Shown one piece after another: positions 1 through 7,080 of a DNA stretch of 18,709 nucleotides. Location of the stretch: the NCBI GenBank assembly GCA_903861055.1, contig CAIOSU010000113.1:1-18709 (forward strand). The letters run 5' to 3'. Positions within the stretch are counted from its first letter, which is position 1, and each line of letters opens with the position of its first letter. Position numbers and translations under genes: made by a program. The notes below the pieces were generated by a model. The model searched no databases. It saw only the letters and a list, made by a program, of their open reading frames with translations, and had not been told where the DNA came from. The stretch comes from an uncultured bacterium (GTDB lineage Bacteria; Bacteroidota; Bacteroidia; Chitinophagales; CAIOSU01).

Positions 1-107
1 CCACCTACTTTGAGTTTTGGCAAGGCCGCACCAGCCGCCTGCACGACCGCATTACTTACACCCCACAGCCCAACGGCCAATGGCTCCGCCAGCGCTTAGC
101 ACCTTGA
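1..107 (+). CDS. pdxH: Pyridoxamine 5'-phosphate oxidase, C-terminal end (partial)
   Basis: Only the last 34 codons are present; the first whole codon is at position 3 and the stop is TGA at 105-107. The visible peptide contains FWQGRTSRLHDR, then a short variable stretch and WLRQRLAP at the very end. This is the C-terminal signature of the FMN-dependent pyridoxine/pyridoxamine 5'-phosphate oxidase, which makes pyridoxal 5'-phosphate in the cytosol. The Arg and His of the RLH motif are known substrate-binding residues of this family. The frame is open back to the window edge, so the rest of the gene lies outside. PLP made by this enzyme would serve kynureninase and cysteine desulfurase further along, but nothing links them genetically. 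Identification is secure despite the short length. Confidence 0.88.
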   Translation, partial: TYFEFWQGRTSRLHDRITYTPQPNGQWLRQRLAP

Positions 108-147
108 TTTATTTACGATTTTAGATTGACGGGAAATGTCACTCTGA

Positions 148-251
148 GTCTCGTTTCAAACAAGAAATGGGTACGATTGTGGAATGATGTGTTGCCCTGA
201 GCGAAGCAGCATGTATACGATTGAAAAATGGCATGTTACGCTGTCTCGTTT
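148..251. repeat. Short dispersed repeat remnants downstream of pdxH
   Basis: The 9-mer gtctcgttt occurs at 148-156 and again at 243-251, and tacgattg at 172-179 and 216-223. Between them lies ctgagcgaag, a string often seen in degenerate intergenic repeats of many bacteria. No ORF crosses this stretch. It looks like a decayed intergenic repeat unit rather than a gene; function unknown. Confidence 0.3.
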
Positions 252-272
252 GAAAACCCCCTAAAAACAAGA

Positions 273-301
273 AAGGCGATACCACCTCGTGGAATCGCCT
301 T
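273..301 (-). terminator. Hairpin terminator of the HU gene
   Basis: An 8-bp perfect stem (aaggcgat at 273-280, atcgcctt at 294-301) continues through one A-A mismatch into a second stem, ccac/gtgg, with a 3-nt loop. Reading the minus strand, the hairpin is followed by a T-rich tract (ctttcttgttttta). It lies 25 bp past the stop of the minus-strand HU gene, so it fits an intrinsic terminator for that gene. On the plus strand no T-run follows. Confidence 0.75.
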
Positions 302-325
302 CTAAATCGGTTGGCAGTACTAGTA

Positions 326-595
326 TTAAACGTTACCAGCTAGCTCTTTGCCTGGCTTGAAACGTACTACTTTTTTAGCCGAGATTTTAATCTCTTTACC
401 GGTACGTGGGTTACGACCAGTGCGGGCTGCACGCTCAGATACAGAGAATGTACCAAAGCCTACCAAAGTAACTTTGTCGCCTTTTTTTAGGCTGCCAGTA
501 ACGGCATCAAGTACTGAATTAAGTGCTGCACCAGCTTGAGCTTTGCTCAAACCTGCTTCACTTGCGATTTGTGTAACCAGATCTCCTTTGTTCAT
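326..595 (-). CDS. hup: DNA-binding protein HU
   Basis: This 89-residue protein has the full length and layout of HU/IHF-family histone-like proteins, which bind and bend DNA as dimers and compact the nucleoid. The N-terminal helical dimerisation part begins MNKGDLV. It is followed by the conserved GFGTF turn (about residues 47-51), the beta-arm with RNPRTGKEI (about 61-69), and a basic C-terminus with VRFKPGKEL. The single ATG start matches the usual family start. It is monocistronic, with its own upstream promoter-like box at 651-658 and a hairpin terminator just after the stop. HU versus IHF subunit cannot be proven from sequence alone, but RNPxTG and the length fit the HU group best. Confidence 0.95.
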   Translation of the reverse strand: MNKGDLVTQIASEAGLSKAQAGAALNSVLDAVTGSLKKGDKVTLVGFGTFSVSERAARTGRNPRTGKEIKISAKKVVRFKPGKELAGNV

Positions 596-650
596 GACGA
601 TTGAAGGTTTACGGGATTAATTAAAGTGCTTTAATATCAAGCATTACAGG

Positions 651-658
651 CAAATTTA
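651..658 (-). promoter_or_regulatory. Candidate -7 promoter box for hup
   Basis: The minus strand reads TAAATTTG, an exact match to the Bacteroidota sigma-factor consensus TAnnTTTG. It lies 55 bp upstream of the hup start codon, giving an inferred leader of about 50 nt. A clear -33 TTTG at ideal spacing is not seen; CTTG at 678-681 is the nearest candidate (19-bp spacing). Confidence 0.45.
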
Positions 659-1003
659 TACTTATAAACCAAAGAAACAAGCATCGCGAAAATTCCGAGA
701 TGTTGATAAGTAGGGCATTTCAGGGCCATTTAATTTTTTATGGTTCATTTAAACAGTTGATTATCAAGACCAATGAATTGCCATTTACACCTTTACTATA
801 GGTGCTATATGTTGATATTTGGGATGAAAATTTAATGAAAATAAATCTTTCAAAAACCTCTGAAACCCCTGTAAATGCTTGATTATCGAAAAACCAGGGG
901 ATGGCCAATAAGCTTAAATACGTATAACGGCATTTTCTCAATTACCACTCATTAGCTTTGGTTAATGTGAAAACCCTCTGCTGTTAATATGGCTTGAATC
1001 CAT

Positions 1004-1011
1004 TAATTTTG
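1004..1011 (+). promoter_or_regulatory. Candidate -7 promoter box for ruvB
   Basis: TAATTTTG is an exact TAnnTTTG match and ends 16 bp before the TTG start chosen for ruvB. The inferred transcript would have a leader of about 10 nt. No good -33 TTTG sits at the expected distance. Confidence 0.42.
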
Positions 1012-1027
1012 ACTCAAACATCCGTTT

Positions 1028-2062
1028 TTGAAAAACCCAAACCTTGACCCCGACGACAGTAACCTATCACCCATAGAGCGTGATATTGAGAAAGTATTGC
1101 GTCCGCAAGGTTTTTTGGAGTTTATGGGCCAGCCCCGCATCATCGACAATCTGTTGGTGTTTATTGAAGCGGCTCGCCGCCGCGAAGAACCGCTTGACCA
1201 CGTATTACTGCACGGCCCACCAGGGCTGGGCAAAACCACCCTATCGCATATTATTGCCAACGAGCTTGGGGTAAACATAAAAATAACCAGTGGTCCTGTA
1301 TTAGAAAAGCCCGGCGACCTAGCTGGCCTGCTCACCAACCTTGAGGCTCGTGATGTACTGTTTATTGACGAAATACACCGCCTTAGCCCTGTAGTGGAAG
1401 AGTACCTGTACTCGGCCATGGAGGATTTTAAGATTGATATAATGATTGACAGCGGGCCCAATGCCCGCTCTATACAAATAGAGTTGAGTCCTTTTACTCT
1501 GGTAGGTGCCACCACGCGCTCTGGTCTGCTCACTTCCCCGCTACGTTCGCGCTTTGGCATTACTAGCCGCATGGAGTACTACACCGCCGAAACCTTGGCC
1601 CGTATCGTGGTTCGTTCGGCAGGCATACTTAAAACCGAAATAGTACCCGAAGGCGCTGAAGAAATTGCTCGCCGGAGCCGCGGAACACCGCGTATAGCCA
1701 ACATGCTACTGCGCCGTGTGCGCGATTTTGCCCAAATTAAAGGCAACGGAACCATTGACCGCAAAATAGCGCGCTATGCCCTAGATGCTTTGAACGTAGA
1801 CGAGCACGGGCTTGACGAAATGGACAATCGTATATTGGCCACTATAATAGATAAGTTTAGCGGCGGGCCCGTTGGCCTTACTACTATAGCCACAGCAGTA
1901 GGCGAAGAATCGGGAACGATAGAAGAGGTGTACGAGCCATACTTGATACAAGAGGGCTACCTAAAGCGCACCCCAAGGGGCCGCGAGGCTACTTTGCAGG
2001 CATACAAGCACTTGGGCAAAATACCCCCCAGCCAAATTCAAGGTGGTTTGTTTGAGCTTTAG
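1028..2062 (+). CDS. ruvB: Holliday junction branch migration DNA helicase RuvB
   Basis: This 344-residue protein is the AAA+ motor of the RuvABC complex that drives branch migration of Holliday junctions during recombination and repair. Visible motifs are Walker A GPPGLGKTT (63-71), Walker B LFIDEIH (111-117), sensor GATTRSG (160-166), and the arginine-finger segment PLRSRFG (171-177). The C-terminal winged helix contains GGPVGLTTIA and ends with EGYLKRTPRGREAT. The length is normal. The start is TTG: an in-frame TGA at 1010-1012 excludes anything further upstream, no ATG lies between, and NPNLDP..LSPIERDIEKVLRP matches the usual family N-terminus. No ruvA or ruvC is adjacent. Its TAG stop shares bases with the stop of the convergent TPR-like gene. 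Confidence 0.97.
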   Translation: MKNPNLDPDDSNLSPIERDIEKVLRPQGFLEFMGQPRIIDNLLVFIEAARRREEPLDHVLLHGPPGLGKTTLSHIIANELGVNIKITSGPVLEKPGDLAGLLTNLEARDVLFIDEIHRLSPVVEEYLYSAMEDFKIDIMIDSGPNARSIQIELSPFTLVGATTRSGLLTSPLRSRFGITSRMEYYTAETLARIVVRSAGILKTEIVPEGAEEIARRSRGTPRIANMLLRRVRDFAQIKGNGTIDRKIARYALDALNVDEHGLDEMDNRILATIIDKFSGGPVGLTTIATAVGEESGTIEEVYEPYLIQEGYLKRTPRGREATLQAYKHLGKIPPSQIQGGLFEL

Positions 2063-3534
2063 CTCCTTATTTTCAGTTTCTTTTTGGCCAGCCTATCTAG
2101 CCAAGCATCAAATCTAATAAGCTCAAAGCCCATAGCATCCCATGTAAATTTGCCTTTGCCTTCACGCAGCAAATCAATGCTATTCTTCTCCTCTACCATA
2201 GTTTTTTTAATGTCGCCACCTGTTTTTATATAAGTGCCCAGTATTTTTAGGGCAGTGCGCGGACGCAACACGTTCTCTTCTTTGTTTCGTTGCAATAGTT
2301 TTTTGAAACTCTCGCTACGGTAATCAAAAACATCCAAATCGTCTTGCTCAACGGCACACATAAGCTCAAGCACCCTATAGCCCATCAACCAACCAGCCTT
2401 ATCTTTGGTCAGTTCGGTTTCCTTCATCAGTACCACTGCTGCATCGTTGTAGTTGCCGTTCACAAAGGACAGATTTGCCTTATAATACTCCCACTTGGCG
2501 GGTATTTGCTTATTAGCCTTAAACTTGGGGTGCTGGCGGGCTATTTCAACAATTTCGGCTGCGGATTTATAATCCTTATTATGAAACGTAGCCACAAATT
2601 GCACCTCAATGGCCTGCAACTCATTAAACAAGCCCCCAATAAACCTATCCTTAGCAATGCTGGCATATTCAATGGCGGCGTCATAATCGCCTTTGTTAAT
2701 GGATATAGAGGCAATCTGCAGATTGGCCGATGCAATGCGGGTGTTGGAGGAAATAGCAGGACTCCCCTCAATTAAGTGAAGATAGTCTTTGGCATACTTT
2801 TCGGCTAACTCATAATCGCCCAAAAAATGGCCATAAAATATACCCAGATAATTATAGTAGTAGCCAATGGTGGCGCTGTCGGTTTCTTTATAATATCTGC
2901 CAGCTTCTTCCAATGCCGATTCAAGAGGCGCCATCGATTGTTTTTCGAAATTCTTTTTAAACTGGCTAATTACCCCAAAACGATTGTAGCTATCCTTTAC
3001 ACTTAGGTATTTTTGAAGCTTATTTACATTATCCGCAATTTTGGGTTCAAAACTCAAATAAGCGGCTTCCCCTTTTCGTATACCTATATTGGTACGTAGC
3101 AAATCGTTAATCTGCACGCACTCAGCATATAGTTCATATTCTTCGGCTAGGTCGTGTGCTTTTTGAAGCACCGTTTCGCCAGCGCGGTAGGCCCCTCGCT
3201 CAAACAATATCTGGCCTTCTATAAGCATCCGGCGGCAATCAAAAATAGCTTGAGCATATTTGGTCTCATATTTTTTGCTTCCTTCCTTTAGCAATAGTAT
3301 GTTAAGTACATCTTTTTGCAATCTGTTTTTAAGGTGCGAAAAAGCCGAGTTGGGCTCTCCATCATAAATGGCCATTGCAGCCTCCGCATCTGAGTTAGCC
3401 TTGCCGCTTTTAGCAAGCTCAAATAACTCTAAGCGGCGCTTAACTTCGCCATTGGGCTGCACTTTATAGAAACTTCGAATTAATCTTACCTCCGAAGGCT
3501 TTAAAATCCGAATAATCTGTGTCAATATTTTCAT
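2059..3534 (-). CDS. TPR-like helical repeat protein of unknown function
   Basis: This 491-residue protein is predicted to be cytosolic, as it has no signal peptide or membrane segment. It is almost all helix and carries repeated TPR-style signatures with small residues in the G-x-Y-x-x-A pattern: GAYRAGETVLQKA (about 114-126), GDYELAEKYAKDYL (239-252), KGDYDAAIEYA (281-291), KDYKSAAEIVEIA (320-332) and GNYNDAAVVL (360-369). The first 80 residues (KPSEVRLIRSF..., then SHLKNRLQKDVLNILL) form a separate helical module of a kind I associate with uncharacterised Bacteroidota TPR proteins. No enzymatic motif is visible; a protein-interaction role is inferred from the fold. The start is ATG at 3534. 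The TAA at 2059-2061 overlaps the ruvB stop on the other strand, so each gene's transcript runs into the other's 3' end with no terminator between. A weak TAnTTTG-type box lies at 3592-3598. Confidence 0.8.
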   Translation of the reverse strand: MKILTQIIRILKPSEVRLIRSFYKVQPNGEVKRRLELFELAKSGKANSDAEAAMAIYDGEPNSAFSHLKNRLQKDVLNILLLKEGSKKYETKYAQAIFDCRRMLIEGQILFERGAYRAGETVLQKAHDLAEEYELYAECVQINDLLRTNIGIRKGEAAYLSFEPKIADNVNKLQKYLSVKDSYNRFGVISQFKKNFEKQSMAPLESALEEAGRYYKETDSATIGYYYNYLGIFYGHFLGDYELAEKYAKDYLHLIEGSPAISSNTRIASANLQIASISINKGDYDAAIEYASIAKDRFIGGLFNELQAIEVQFVATFHNKDYKSAAEIVEIARQHPKFKANKQIPAKWEYYKANLSFVNGNYNDAAVVLMKETELTKDKAGWLMGYRVLELMCAVEQDDLDVFDYRSESFKKLLQRNKEENVLRPRTALKILGTYIKTGGDIKKTMVEEKNSIDLLREGKGKFTWDAMGFELIRFDAWLDRLAKKKLKIRS

Positions 3535-3724
3535 CGTGTTAGCCTATTGATTATCAATATGTTGCACGTTTACACTCCACACTAACTAAGTCAAAATACG
3601 TACACTAGTAGCCTAAATAAAGTGGTTGTAACTTTTCTTCTTTGTTTCGGTAAAACAGAATAGAGCAACCAATGAAAACACTTTAGGGAAGGCTCTAAAG
3701 ATAGAGAGCTTAGAGCTAAAATTA

Positions 3725-3751
3725 TCATTTTGACATAGTGTGTCAAAATGA
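3725..3751. repeat. 11-bp inverted repeat with TTGACA/TGTCAA arms
   Basis: tcattttgaca (3725-3735) and tgtcaaaatga (3741-3751) are perfect reverse complements around a 5-base centre. The spacing and symmetry suit a dimeric repressor operator, but an RNA hairpin is equally possible. No T-run follows on either strand at once, so a terminator is less likely. Confidence 0.6.
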
Positions 3752-3756
3752 GATGC

Positions 3757-3775
3757 TAATTTATTTTATAAATTA
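3757..3775. repeat. AT-only 8-bp inverted repeat
   Basis: taatttat (3757-3764) and ataaatta (3768-3775) are perfect reverse complements with a 3-base centre. It starts 5 bp after the TTGACA-type repeat. In such AT-rich DNA a chance origin cannot be excluded. Confidence 0.4.
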
Positions 3776-3801
3776 CTGATAATCAATTAATTTATTTTTA
3801 T

Positions 3802-3823
3802 TTGACGGATGCGAGTCTGTCAA
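3802..3823. repeat. Second TTGAC/GTCAA inverted repeat
   Basis: ttgacgg (3802-3808) faces ctgtcaa (3817-3823) with six matches and one G-T pair around an 8-base centre. The half-sites resemble those of the repeat at 3725-3751, about 75 bp away. Two related operators for one regulator is therefore a possible reading. Confidence 0.4.
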
Positions 3824-3867
3824 GTCGTTCTTTTACATTGCCTTTACTACGGCCCGTAATAGTTCCA

Positions 3868-3913
3868 ATTTTGTTTTGCACAAATTGATAATTCACTAAC
3901 AGCAAAACAAAAT
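3868..3913 (+). promoter_or_regulatory. 12-bp perfect inverted repeat immediately before the small acidic ORF
   Basis: attttgttttgc (3868-3879) and gcaaaacaaaat (3902-3913) are perfect reverse complements separated by 22 bases. The right arm ends 4 bases before the ATG at 3918, so if transcribed the hairpin would sit in the leader next to the initiation site. A near-consensus box, CAATTTTG (3866-3873), overlaps the left arm. If that is the true promoter, the repeat acts as DNA, not RNA. Confidence 0.55.
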
Positions 3914-3917
3914 CAAA

Positions 3918-4094
3918 ATGGAACTTTTACTAGCAGTATTACTATGGGTAGGTGTTATTACTCAAGAAGAAATGCCTAACCTAGCAGAAAATGAAGCTCT
4001 TGAACTTTTTCAAGTTAACGCTGAGCAAATTGAAGCCGAATATCCTGATGAATACGGTTCAATTGTTTGGACTTACGAAGACGAAGTAAACTAA
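3918..4094 (+). CDS. Small, extremely acidic protein (58 residues), unknown function
   Basis: An ATG-to-TAA frame encodes 58 residues. It begins with a short hydrophobic stretch (ELLLAVLLWVGVI, residues 2-14), followed by an acidic body containing QEEMPNLAENEALELFQ and AEYPDEYGSIVWTYEDEVN. I count 12 Glu and 2 Asp and not one Lys, Arg or His, so the net charge is about -14. The codons look like those of neighbouring genes. Support for it being real comes from context: it sits alone between a palindromic leader and a strong hairpin terminator 36 bp after its stop, like a complete transcription unit. I do not recognise the family. A nucleic-acid-mimic or basic-protein partner is only a guess from charge; a short membrane-bound peptide is another possibility. 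Confidence 0.55.
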   Translation: MELLLAVLLWVGVITQEEMPNLAENEALELFQVNAEQIEAEYPDEYGSIVWTYEDEVN

Positions 4095-4130
4095 CATAAT
4101 AGATATTATTCGTTGCCCTTTTTCCCAGAG

Positions 4131-4157
4131 GCCCGATTGACCCCCAATCAATCGGGC
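4131..4157 (+). terminator. Hairpin terminator after the small acidic ORF
   Basis: gcccgattga (4131-4140) and tcaatcgggc (4148-4157) form a perfect 10-bp GC-rich stem with a 7-base loop, 36 bp after the small ORF's stop. The following tract is only moderately T-rich (ttcccattt). It separates the small ORF from the tolC-like operon. Confidence 0.65.
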
Positions 4158-4242
4158 TTCCCATTTGCAGTCGTTTGCAGACCAGAAAACCCAGTTTGTC
4201 TAAATTAGCCGGCCGCTTAAAAACTTAAAGGTTAAAATACCC

Positions 4243-4250
4243 TAGTTTTG
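4243..4250 (+). promoter_or_regulatory. Candidate -7 promoter box for the tolC-hlyD operon
   Basis: TAGTTTTG matches TAnnTTTG exactly and ends 23 bp before the tolC-like start codon, giving an inferred leader of about 17 nt. No TTG is evident at the -33 position. Confidence 0.5.
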
Positions 4251-4273
4251 CCACTATACTAGAAGTTTGTTTT

Positions 4274-5644
4274 ATGTTCCAAGTTTTAAAAAAGGGCTTT
4301 AGTTCCGGCTTGCTTGTTTGCTTGTTATTGCTGCTATCTCCAGGCACTTCTCAATTGGTTGCCCAAGAAGCTTGGGATTTGGAAAAGTGCATTAACCATG
4401 CGGTAAATAATAACTTGCAAATAAAGCTGCAAGAAATTTCGGAACAACTCTCGGCATACCAACTTTCGCAATCCAAAGCAGGTATGTACCCCTCACTCAA
4501 TGGCTCGGCGTCTTATGGTATAAACTTTGGCCGAAGCACCGATCCTACATCAAACCAGTTTGTAACCCAACGCATACAAACCAGTAGTTTTTCGCTCAAC
4601 TCATCAGTTATTCTTTTCTCAGGTCTTACCCAGTTAAATACGGTTCAGCAAAACAAATTCAACTTGATGGCCTCGCATTTTCTTACCGAGGAAACTAAGA
4701 ACAGTGTAATGCTAAACGTAACGGCCGGTTTTTTGCAAGTGCTCATGAGTAGGGAAAACATCAAATCGCAAGAGGTACAAATCGGCATTTCGCTGGAGCA
4801 ACTGGACCGTAGCCAAAAGCTAGTTGATGCTGGTGTAGTACCAGAGGGCAACCTATTGAACGTAAAAGCCCAATTGGCCAATGATAGCTTAAATTATATA
4901 AACGCAGTGAACAACTACGATTTAGCAGTGCTTACGCTAAAGCTGTTGTTGCAAGTTGATCCATCAACCGAGATTGAATTTGCACAAGGTGACATAAGCA
5001 TCGAGCAGCTATTACCCGATCTGTTGGGTGGCGCCGAAACGGTGTATAATACCGCTCTGGGCAACCAACCACAAATTAAACGTGTTGAATTTTCACTTAA
5101 AGCTGCCGAGAAAGGACTATTGGCGAATAAGGGGCTTCATTCGCCCACTATATCGCTGGGGGCCAATGTGCGCACCAACTACTCTAGCTATGAGCTACCC
5201 CCGTTTGTAGTGAAAGACCCTTACTTTACGCAAATAAACAATAACCTTAGCCAAACCATAGGCGTGAGCATGAACATACCTATATTTAATGGCCTTACTA
5301 CCCATTACAGCATCAAAAACAGTCACTTGCAATTAGAACGCTCTAGATACCAACAACAACAGGTAAAAGACCAGCTAAAACAAGATGTTTACAAAGCATA
5401 TACCGATGCTAAATCGGCAGCGAAAAGGTACGATGCTTCAGGCAAAAACGTGCAAGCGCTTGAAACAGCGTTTAGCTACACCCAAAGCATGTTTGACCTT
5501 GGTGCAGTAAATGCTTTGGATTATTCCACAGCAAAGGCTAATTTAGCCCAAGCACAGGTTACCCTTATTACAGCCAAGTACGACTATATTTTTAAGGTAA
5601 AAGTGCTTGATTTTTATCAAGGTAAGCCCATTAAGCTCGAATAA
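4274..5644 (+). CDS. TolC-family outer-membrane efflux channel
   Basis: This 456-residue protein has an N-terminal signal peptide (hydrophobic core about residues 11-22, likely cut after VAQ near residue 31). The mature part starts AWDLEKCINHAVNNNLQIKLQE, the usual opening of the outer-membrane efflux protein family. Two long helical, Gln/Asn/Ala-rich halves follow (about 60-240 and 265-450), each with the family pattern of a beta segment (SLNGSASYGINFGRS; TISLGANVRTNYSS) followed by coiled-coil hairpins. The length is typical. Such proteins form trimeric channels through the outer membrane for tripartite export pumps. Its stop and the next start overlap by one base (TAATG), so it is translationally coupled with the adaptor gene downstream. 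The substrate cannot be inferred. Confidence 0.93.
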   Translation: MFQVLKKGFSSGLLVCLLLLLSPGTSQLVAQEAWDLEKCINHAVNNNLQIKLQEISEQLSAYQLSQSKAGMYPSLNGSASYGINFGRSTDPTSNQFVTQRIQTSSFSLNSSVILFSGLTQLNTVQQNKFNLMASHFLTEETKNSVMLNVTAGFLQVLMSRENIKSQEVQIGISLEQLDRSQKLVDAGVVPEGNLLNVKAQLANDSLNYINAVNNYDLAVLTLKLLLQVDPSTEIEFAQGDISIEQLLPDLLGGAETVYNTALGNQPQIKRVEFSLKAAEKGLLANKGLHSPTISLGANVRTNYSSYELPPFVVKDPYFTQINNNLSQTIGVSMNIPIFNGLTTHYSIKNSHLQLERSRYQQQQVKDQLKQDVYKAYTDAKSAAKRYDASGKNVQALETAFSYTQSMFDLGAVNALDYSTAKANLAQAQVTLITAKYDYIFKVKVLDFYQGKPIKLE

Positions 5645-6930
5645 TGTCATTCTCCCGCATCCTTATCTATTTGTTAATTGGCGTGGCTTTGTTAGGCACG
5701 GTATCTGTTATTGGCAAAAAAGCAGGGTGGTGGGGCCAAAGCTCAACTATAGAAGTATCAACCAAAACTGTTGAGCGCCGCAATATTGTAGAAACCGTTT
5801 CGGCAAGCGGTAAAATATACCCTGCATTGGAGGTTAAAGTTAGTCCCGACGTATCGGGCGAGATAATTGAAATATACGCTGAAGAAGGCGATAGCGTAAC
5901 AGAAGGTGACCTGTTGGTAAAAATACGACCTGATATTTACATTTCGCTGCAAAACCGCGCCGATGCATCGGTTAACCAAAGCAAAGCCAACCTAGCCAGC
6001 TCAGAAGCGCGCCTTGTACAAGTGCAAGCGCAGTTTGACAATGCCAAAGCCACTTACGAGCGCAACCAGAAACTTTGGCAGCAAAAAGTATTATCGGAAG
6101 CCGATTACCTAAATGCCCTTTCTGCTTTTAAAACATCGGAAGGTGAGCTATCGGCGGCAAAGCAAACAGTTGAAGCTAGTAAATTCAGTGTAAAAGTTGC
6201 CGAAGCTGCCCTTAAAGAGGCCAACGACAACCTACGCCAAACCAACATATATGCACCTACTACTGGCACTGTAAGCATGCTTAATGTTGAAAAAGGCGAA
6301 CGCGTAGTAGGTACTACCCAAATGGCGGGAACCGAAATGCTACGGGTAGCCGACCTAAGTGTGATGGAAGTGCAGGTAGATGTAACCGAAAACGATATAT
6401 TGCGCGTAAGCCTTGGCGACACCGCAGAAATTGAGGTAGATGCTTATATTGGCCGTAAGTTTAAGGGTATTGTTACCTACATTTCAAACTCATCAAAGGC
6501 TGAAGCGAATATGGCTAGCGAATCGGTAACCAACTTTGTGGTGAAAATACAGTTGCTATATAGTTCTTACGAAGATTTGATAAGCCCCGGTGCCCTATTT
6601 CCTTTTAAGCCAGGTATGTCCGCATCGGTAGATATTTATACCAACCAAGCAAACGAAGCCCTTTCGGTGCCGATACAAGCCATAACCCTCAGCGAAGACG
6701 AACCAGGTGCCGAGCCAGAAGAGGTGTTGTTTGTGTTTGATAATGGCGTTGCCAAAAAAATAAAAGTAGCGACAGGGCTGCAAGATAATTTCTATATCGA
6801 GATTAAAAAAGGACTCACTGGTGATGAAGAAATAATTACTGGCCCTTATCGCATTATTTCGCGGGTTTTGAAAAATGGCGACCCAGTTGCGCGGTTAAAA
6901 GAAGATGGCAAATCTCAAAAGCCAAATTAA
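5644..6930 (+). CDS. HlyD/MacA-type periplasmic adaptor (membrane fusion protein)
   Basis: This 428-residue protein has one N-terminal membrane anchor (about 6-24). A first half of the biotinyl/lipoyl-like domain follows (VKVSPDVSGEIIEIYAEEGDSV, starting at 65), then a long coiled-coil hairpin (about 100-197), the second lipoyl half (IYAPTTGTVSMLNVEKGERV, 202-221), and a beta-barrel with VQVDVTENDILRVSLGD. The C-terminal membrane-proximal domain contains FKPGMSASVDIYT. This order is that of adaptors that join an inner-membrane ABC or RND transporter to TolC. The TAATG junction couples it to the channel gene. The MacB-like ABC genes that often follow such pairs are absent: after 234 bp comes kynureninase. 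The pair must use a transporter encoded elsewhere or lack one. Confidence 0.92.
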   Translation: MSFSRILIYLLIGVALLGTVSVIGKKAGWWGQSSTIEVSTKTVERRNIVETVSASGKIYPALEVKVSPDVSGEIIEIYAEEGDSVTEGDLLVKIRPDIYISLQNRADASVNQSKANLASSEARLVQVQAQFDNAKATYERNQKLWQQKVLSEADYLNALSAFKTSEGELSAAKQTVEASKFSVKVAEAALKEANDNLRQTNIYAPTTGTVSMLNVEKGERVVGTTQMAGTEMLRVADLSVMEVQVDVTENDILRVSLGDTAEIEVDAYIGRKFKGIVTYISNSSKAEANMASESVTNFVVKIQLLYSSYEDLISPGALFPFKPGMSASVDIYTNQANEALSVPIQAITLSEDEPGAEPEEVLFVFDNGVAKKIKVATGLQDNFYIEIKKGLTGDEEIITGPYRIISRVLKNGDPVARLKEDGKSQKPN

Positions 6931-7080
6931 TTATCCACCACAAGCAAAATTTAAGCTAATCACTACTCGCACAGTCAAATTCAGATTTTTATAAAGTTTA
7001 TACCCTCTTTTGCATCCTAATTAGCGGATTTTATACATCAATTAAACATAATCTGATACTTTTTTGTCGTGAATTTTTAT

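Larger units (their letters stand above)
596..1027. other. Divergent intergenic region between hup and ruvB
   Basis: About 430 bp with no convincing gene. It holds candidate -7 boxes for hup (651-658, minus) and ruvB (1004-1011, plus). It also has the palindrome ttgattatcaa at 757-767, a related ttgattatc at 879-887, a small inverted repeat cacct/aggtg at 788-804, and cccctg/caggggg-type arms at 866-871 and 895-900. The region is AT-rich. The only longer open frame (738-941, minus) begins at TTG and resembles nothing. Confidence 0.6.
3535..3917. other. Palindrome-rich gene-free stretch
   Basis: These 383 bp separate the divergent TPR-like gene and the small acidic ORF. No other coding frame convinces. 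The stretch is AT-rich and contains four inverted repeats within its last 190 bp (3725-3751, 3757-3775, 3802-3823, 3868-3913). It also holds one exact copy of ttgattatcaa (3547-3557) and a reverse copy of ttgattatc (3778-3786). It could be a regulatory region, a structured leader or an unrecognised small RNA. Confidence 0.55.

Noticed and set aside
738..941. 67-codon open frame on the minus strand between hup and ruvB
   Set aside because: It starts with TTG, has no recognisable motif or promoter and an unlikely composition. AT-rich non-coding DNA explains it.
2344..2775. 143-codon plus-strand frame inside the TPR-like gene
   Set aside because: It is fully antisense to a well-supported protein with repeat motifs and looks like a mirror of its codons; no family features.
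3541..3917. Possible replication origin because of AT-rich DNA and palindromes
   Set aside because: No DnaA boxes or origin-associated genes are present; regulatory or RNA structure is a simpler reading.
6931..6939. ttatccacc, resembling a DnaA box
   Set aside because: It has one mismatch to the consensus, is a single copy, and no dnaA, dnaN or AT-rich unwinding element accompanies it.
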